10,421 bases of DNA from Verrucomicrobiota bacterium (GTDB lineage Bacteria; Verrucomicrobiota; Verrucomicrobiia; Limisphaerales; UBA9464), in the NCBI GenBank assembly GCA_947464705.1, contig CANHYD010000058.1:1-10421 (forward strand), in the 5' to 3' direction. This document shows, piece after piece, positions 7,777-10,421 of the stretch. The translations under genes and the position numbers were made by a program. The notes under the pieces were generated by a model. It was not told the DNA's origin and did no database searches. It saw only the letters and a program-made list of their open reading frames with translations. The number at the start of each line of letters is the position of its first letter. Positions within the stretch are counted from its first letter, which is position 1.

Positions 7777-7780
7777 GGCG
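7764..7780 (+). terminator. Stem-loop across the SIS-protein stop codon
   Basis: CGCCTC (7764-7769) pairs perfectly with GAGGCG (7775-7780) around a five-base loop, and the TGA stop (7774-7776) lies on the loop/right-arm boundary. A competing pairing, CCGC (7763-7766) with GCGG (7782-7785), is possible. There is no T-run, so termination is uncertain. The following 77 bases to the convergent TPR gene contain only weak short inverted repeats. Confidence 0.35.
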
Positions 7781-7853
7781 AGCGGTGGATCGGCCGCAGC
7801 TGGATCAATCCGACGAAGTCGTTCCGCCCGTGGTCTCCCATCTCGCCGGGAAC

Positions 7854-8333
7854 TCAAGGAATGGGCCGCAGCAATGGAGCCAGCCGGGTGTTCTGCTGGG
7901 CCATGTGCTTGAGGCAGGGATCGATGCGTATGGCCAATTCGACCCGTTCCCGTGCCGCCTCCGGATGGCCGACCAAGGCCTCGTAACAGGCCAAGTGGAA
8001 ATTCCAAAGCCCGTTGCGTCGGATGGATTCCGGGGCCGTCATCAAGGCTTGTCGGGCTTCTTCATAGGCGCCGAGTTCATAGAGGCAGCAGCCCCACCCG
8101 ATGAAGTGCTCCACATCGGCATCCCGGCGTGCGCATAAAGCCTTGAAGGCCTGGGCCGCCTCGGCCCACTGCCCCGTTTGCTGGTGGATCACCGAACGCA
8201 ACTCCAGCACCTCCGGCTCCAGTTGATCTCCGGAGGGGAGTTGATCCAATTCCTGCAAGGCCGACTGGCTCATTCCGAGTTCGAAGTAACCCACTGCGGC
8301 CTCCGTTGTCCGACTGAGTTTCGAAAACGGCAC
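7854..8333 (-). CDS. Small tetratricopeptide-repeat (TPR) protein
   Basis: This helical-repeat protein of about 159 residues probably acts as a cytoplasmic protein-protein interaction scaffold. No signal peptide or membrane segment is seen. TPR-like helix pairs follow one another: T-E-A-A-V-G-Y-F-E-L-G-M...A-L-Q-E-L-D, then L-R-S-V-I-H-Q-Q-T-G-Q-W-A-E-A-A-Q-A-F, then G-W-G-C-C-L-Y-E-L-G-A-Y-E-E-A-R-Q-A-L, and finally H-L-A-C-Y-E-A-L-V-G-H-P-E-A-A-R-E-R-V with a closing I-R-I-D-P, the classic TPR end. The start is uncertain. The frame is open up to an ATG at 8402, but those extra 23 codons look non-protein-like and cover a strong inverted repeat. The GTG at 8333 puts the start just before S-K-L-S-R-T-T-E-A, where the repeat region begins. 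It is convergent with the SIS gene and divergent from the TatD gene. The partner is unknown. Confidence 0.75.
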   Translation of the reverse strand: MPFSKLSRTTEAAVGYFELGMSQSALQELDQLPSGDQLEPEVLELRSVIHQQTGQWAEAAQAFKALCARRDADVEHFIGWGCCLYELGAYEEARQALMTAPESIRRNGLWNFHLACYEALVGHPEAARERVELAIRIDPCLKHMAQQNTRLAPLLRPIP

Positions 8334-8434
8334 ACCGCAACGTGTCACGGTTCCGCTGAAACTCAAACGCGCTCGATACCGGGGGATTCCCCCGAGCAGC
8401 ATTGTGGGTCATTCTGGTCCCACGGTAGGTCTCT
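8334..8434. promoter_or_regulatory. Divergent TPR/tatD intergenic region with two inverted repeats
   Basis: If the TPR gene starts at 8333, this is the shared upstream region of two divergent genes and should hold both promoters, though no clear -10/-35 pair could be picked out on either strand. It contains CGGGGGATTCCCCCG (8380-8394), a six-base perfect inverted repeat around ATT, with extra outer GCT/AGC pairing at 8371-8373 and 8395-8397. A second inverted repeat, GTGGG (8404-8408) and CCCAC (8419-8423), lies next to it. They could be operator sites or RNA stems in the leaders. A weak AGGT at 8426-8429 lies shortly before the tatD ATG. Confidence 0.35.
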
Positions 8435-9388
8435 ATGCGCTGGTTCGATGCCCACAATCACCTGCAGGATTCCCGGTTGGGCAACGACCCTCTGGGATGG
8501 GTGTCTGCGGCCGCTGCAGCGGGCATCGCTGGCATGGTGGTCAATGGAACTTGCGAGGGCGACTGGCCGGAGGTTCGGCGGCTGGCGGACCTTTGCCCCT
8601 CAGTGATTCCCGCCTTCGGCCTGCACCCCTGGCGTGTCTCCGCCCGAACCCCCCGATGGCGCGATGCACTGATCGAGTCTCTGGACCAGACGCCCCGCGC
8701 CGGATTGGGTGAGGCCGGATTGGACCGTTGGATCCTCGATCAATCGCGGGAACGGTGCATCGAATTGGGAACCGGCCCGCAAGGCCCGGCCCCCTTGGAA
8801 GAACAGCTCCAGGTACTCGACCAGCAGCTGGCACTGGCTTCGGACCGCGGCCTTTCGGTCACCCTGCATTGCCTGAAGGCTTGGGGACCCTTGATGGATT
8901 GCCTCCGTCGTCGGCCGCGGCTTCCCCGAGGCTTCCTGCTGCACAGTTATGGGGGTTCGGTGGAACTGGTGCCCGAGTTGATCCGACTGGGAGCCTACTT
9001 CAGCATCTCGGGACACTCCCTCCATCCGCGGAAGGCCTCGCACGCCGCGGTCTTCCGGGCCATTCCCCGAGACCGACTGCTCATCGAGACCGACGCCCCC
9101 GATCAACTCCCGCCCGCCGACTGGGTCTCCCATTTTACGACCGATGCGCGAGGGATTCCGGTGAACTCCCCGGTCAATCTGGCCCGGATCGCCGAAGGGG
9201 TATCCGGTCTCCTGGGAATCCCCATCGAAGAGTTGGCCACACAGTGCGAGGCCAACTGGATGCGCTTCTTTGGACCACCGTTTCTCACCGGCACCGGCCC
9301 GCGGGTCACAAGGCCTGTTGGATTCGCTGGAGTTGCCGAAGTAGCGCCGGCATCTGATCCAGCGGGATCATGTTCGGGCCATCGCTGA
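8435..9388 (+). CDS. TatD-family metal-dependent hydrolase (DNase-like)
   Basis: TatD proteins are TIM-barrel metallohydrolases of the amidohydrolase superfamily, in several species shown to be 3'-5' DNases or deoxyribonucleases. All metal ligands expected for the family are visible: H7 and H9 in D-A-H-N-H-L, E93 in G-L-G-E-A-G-L-D, H145 in T-L-H-C, H170 in L-L-H-S-Y-G-G, and D220 in I-E-T-D-A-P. G-L-H-P at 62-65 is also typical. The usual family end, here N-W-M-R-F-F-G at 274-280, is reached near base 9274. The remaining 37 residues are extra, and most of them are antisense to the end of kdsA. The length of 317 is therefore longer than the usual 250-270; part of the difference is the tail and part an insertion around 98-122. 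The ATG at 8435 lies directly before the H-x-H motif, so the start is firm. The biological substrate is not shown. Confidence 0.9.
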   Translation: MRWFDAHNHLQDSRLGNDPLGWVSAAAAAGIAGMVVNGTCEGDWPEVRRLADLCPSVIPAFGLHPWRVSARTPRWRDALIESLDQTPRAGLGEAGLDRWILDQSRERCIELGTGPQGPAPLEEQLQVLDQQLALASDRGLSVTLHCLKAWGPLMDCLRRRPRLPRGFLLHSYGGSVELVPELIRLGAYFSISGHSLHPRKASHAAVFRAIPRDRLLIETDAPDQLPPADWVSHFTTDARGIPVNSPVNLARIAEGVSGLLGIPIEELATQCEANWMRFFGPPFLTGTGPRVTRPVGFAGVAEVAPASDPAGSCSGHR

Positions 9389-10121
9389 GAGCGCGATCCG
9401 GTTCCGGATGGGTCTCGATGAAAAGCCCGTGAACTCCGGCGGCCACGGCACACCGGGCCAACACCGGCCCAAACTCCCGCTGCCCTCCCGAAGAATCTCC
9501 CTGCCCACCCGGCAGTTGGACCGAATGGGTGACATCGAAGACCGTGGGATAGCCGAACCCGGCCAAGATGGGCAGCGAGCGCATGTCCGCCACGAGGTTG
9601 TGGTATCCGAAGGTGGTGCCTCGCTCGGTCAGCATGAGATGGCGATTGCCCGTCTCGGCCGCTTTAGCCACCACGTTCTTCATGTCCTGCGGCGCCAGGA
9701 ACTGACCCTTCTTGATGTTCACGATCCGGCCGGTGGCTGCGGCTGCCTGCACCAAGTCGGTCTGACGGCAGAGGAAGGCCGGAATTTGCAGAATGTCGCA
9801 GACCTTGGCCGCGGCGATGGCCTGCTCCTCGGTATGGACATCGGTCAACACCGGCACCCCCACCTCGGTGCGGATGCGGCGCAAGATCTCCAAGCCCTCG
9901 GCCATCCCTGGGCCTCTGAAAGACTTGCCCGAGGAACGGTTCGCCTTGTCGAAGCTGGCTTTGAAAATGTACGGAATCTTCAAGCGTCGGCAGACCGACT
10001 TCAGCGTCCGTGCGATCTCCAGGCAGAGGGTTTCACTCTCGATGACGCAAGGGCCCGAGATCAGGAAGAGCCCCTTGCGACGGTTCAGGACCCGCCACAG
10101 CGGGAGGATGGAATCGCTCAC
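9306..10121 (-). CDS. kdsA: 3-deoxy-8-phosphooctulonate (Kdo-8-phosphate) synthase, metal-dependent type
   Basis: KdsA condenses phosphoenolpyruvate with arabinose 5-phosphate to give Kdo 8-phosphate for the lipopolysaccharide core, in the cytoplasm. Starting at the GTG at 10121 gives 271 residues, the normal family length. Signature blocks are S-G-P-C-V-I-E-S at 22-29, [11 protein letters not shown] at 54-64, N-I-K-K-G-Q-F-L at 135-142, [11 protein letters not shown] at 166-176, T-H-S-V-Q-L-P-G-G at 198-206, E-T-H-P at 236-239 and A-L-S-D-G-P-N at 244-250. Cys25, His199, Glu236 and Asp247 correspond to the four metal ligands of the metal-dependent class; E. coli-type enzymes have Asn in place of this Cys. 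The frame stays open upstream to 10397, but that part reads as Arg/Trp/Cys-rich repeat translation with no family similarity. No ribosome-binding site is seen at the GTG, so the start is chosen from family length. The 3' end overlaps tatD tail to tail. Confidence 0.93.
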   Translation of the reverse strand: MSDSILPLWRVLNRRKGLFLISGPCVIESETLCLEIARTLKSVCRRLKIPYIFKASFDKANRSSGKSFRGPGMAEGLEILRRIRTEVGVPVLTDVHTEEQAIAAAKVCDILQIPAFLCRQTDLVQAAAATGRIVNIKKGQFLAPQDMKNVVAKAAETGNRHLMLTERGTTFGYHNLVADMRSLPILAGFGYPTVFDVTHSVQLPGGQGDSSGGQREFGPVLARCAVAAGVHGLFIETHPEPDRALSDGPNMIPLDQMPALLRQLQRIQQAL

Positions 10122-10321
10122 ACCCGAGGTGATCGCGGTGGCGCGACCGTTTCGCAATCCCGGAATCGGCCTCGGGGGGGCCAGACAGGTCGCGAAGCCA
10201 GCCTGAAGGCTCCCAGAACGAATGAAGCGCACGGCAGAAGCCTTAAAAACCCGCGCCTCAGGAAACACCCGTTCCGCAGAGCCCCAAGAACCCCGCACCC
10301 CGTATTCCCAACGCCAACGAC

Positions 10322-10352
10322 AGCGGCAGCGGGATCGGGATCGGGCCGGAGC
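10322..10352. repeat. Imperfect direct repeat, copy 1
   Basis: This 31-base unit begins AGCGGCAGCGGGA and ends CGGGCCGGAGC. It matches copy 2 except for one internal ATCGGG hexamer insertion and one T/C change. The internal GGGATC motif is itself duplicated. Confidence 0.7.
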
Positions 10353-10370
10353 CTTCCTGCGCCTCCACGA

Positions 10371-10395
10371 AGCGGCAGCGGGACCGGGCCGGAGC
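10371..10395. repeat. Imperfect direct repeat, copy 2
   Basis: This 25-base unit begins AGCGGCAGCGGGA and ends CGGGCCGGAGC, starting 49 bases after copy 1. The two copies share the whole unit apart from a hexamer and a single substitution. They lie in the region before kdsA. Confidence 0.7.
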
Positions 10396-10421
10396 AAGCA
10401 TTGGAAGCGATCACCCCCCCC

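Larger units (their letters stand above)
10122..10421. other. Region upstream of kdsA without a convincing gene
   Basis: These 300 bases are open on the minus strand as an extension of kdsA, but the translation is low-complexity and Arg-rich, unlike any KdsA N-terminus. No tRNA, rRNA or clear promoter could be recognised. The region holds an imperfect direct repeat (separate entries), G-tracts with quadruplex potential around 10331-10349, and a run of eight C at the window end (10414-10421). It probably contains the kdsA promoter and 5' leader. Alternative starts for kdsA, such as the GTG near 10233 preceded by AAGG, cannot be fully excluded. Confidence 0.5.

Noticed and set aside
7704..8138. 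Plus-strand frame overlapping the end of the SIS gene and the TPR gene
   Set aside because: It is antisense to the TPR repeats, which are convincing on the minus strand. Its translation has no recognisable features.
10414..10421. Run of eight C at the right end of the window
   Set aside because: It is a homopolymer at the end of the window and may reflect a contig end or a sequencing artefact. Nothing more can be supported from it.

Overview
The window is 10.4 kb of high-GC DNA packed with ordinary bacterial housekeeping and envelope genes. The best guess for the source is Verrucomicrobiota, possibly the Limisphaerales/Pedosphaera side. This rests on high GC, few Shine-Dalgarno sites, a GxGYxYP-family secreted protein, a large L,D-transpeptidase with PG-binding and LysM-like modules, and Kdo synthesis (a Gram-negative type envelope). 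The taxonomic call is inference, because no marker gene such as rRNA lies in the window.

Layout. Positions 1-6537 hold four plus-strand genes that look like one transcription unit. They are the 3' part of mfd (transcription-repair coupling factor, N-terminus cut by the window edge), a secreted GxGYxYP-domain protein that overlaps mfd by 4 bases (ATGA), a small four-helix membrane protein of the YvlD / phage-holin-4 superfamily, and a membrane-anchored L,D-transpeptidase (YkuD). A strong GC hairpin spans the stop codon of the last gene. Next comes a plus-strand double-SIS-domain protein (6661-7776), which also ends in a hairpin across its stop. A small minus-strand TPR protein (stop at 7854) converges on it. 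A divergent intergenic region carrying inverted repeats (about 8334-8434) separates the TPR gene from a plus-strand TatD-family metal-dependent hydrolase. The TatD frame runs 83 bases into the 3' end of the convergent minus-strand kdsA (Kdo-8-phosphate synthase). The last 300 bases, upstream of kdsA, hold no convincing gene but do carry an imperfect direct repeat.

How the genes fit together. Mfd is a DNA repair and transcription factor. The L,D-transpeptidase, KdsA, probably the GxGYxYP protein and perhaps the YvlD protein act on or in the cell envelope. The SIS protein probably binds a sugar phosphate. No mobile element, phage, CRISPR array, RNA gene or defence system was found, and no clearly new multi-gene system. 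The points most worth a second look are the repeat-bearing kdsA leader, the two stop-spanning hairpins, the tail-to-tail tatD/kdsA overlap, the GxGYxYP protein translationally coupled to mfd, and the SIS protein of unknown substrate.
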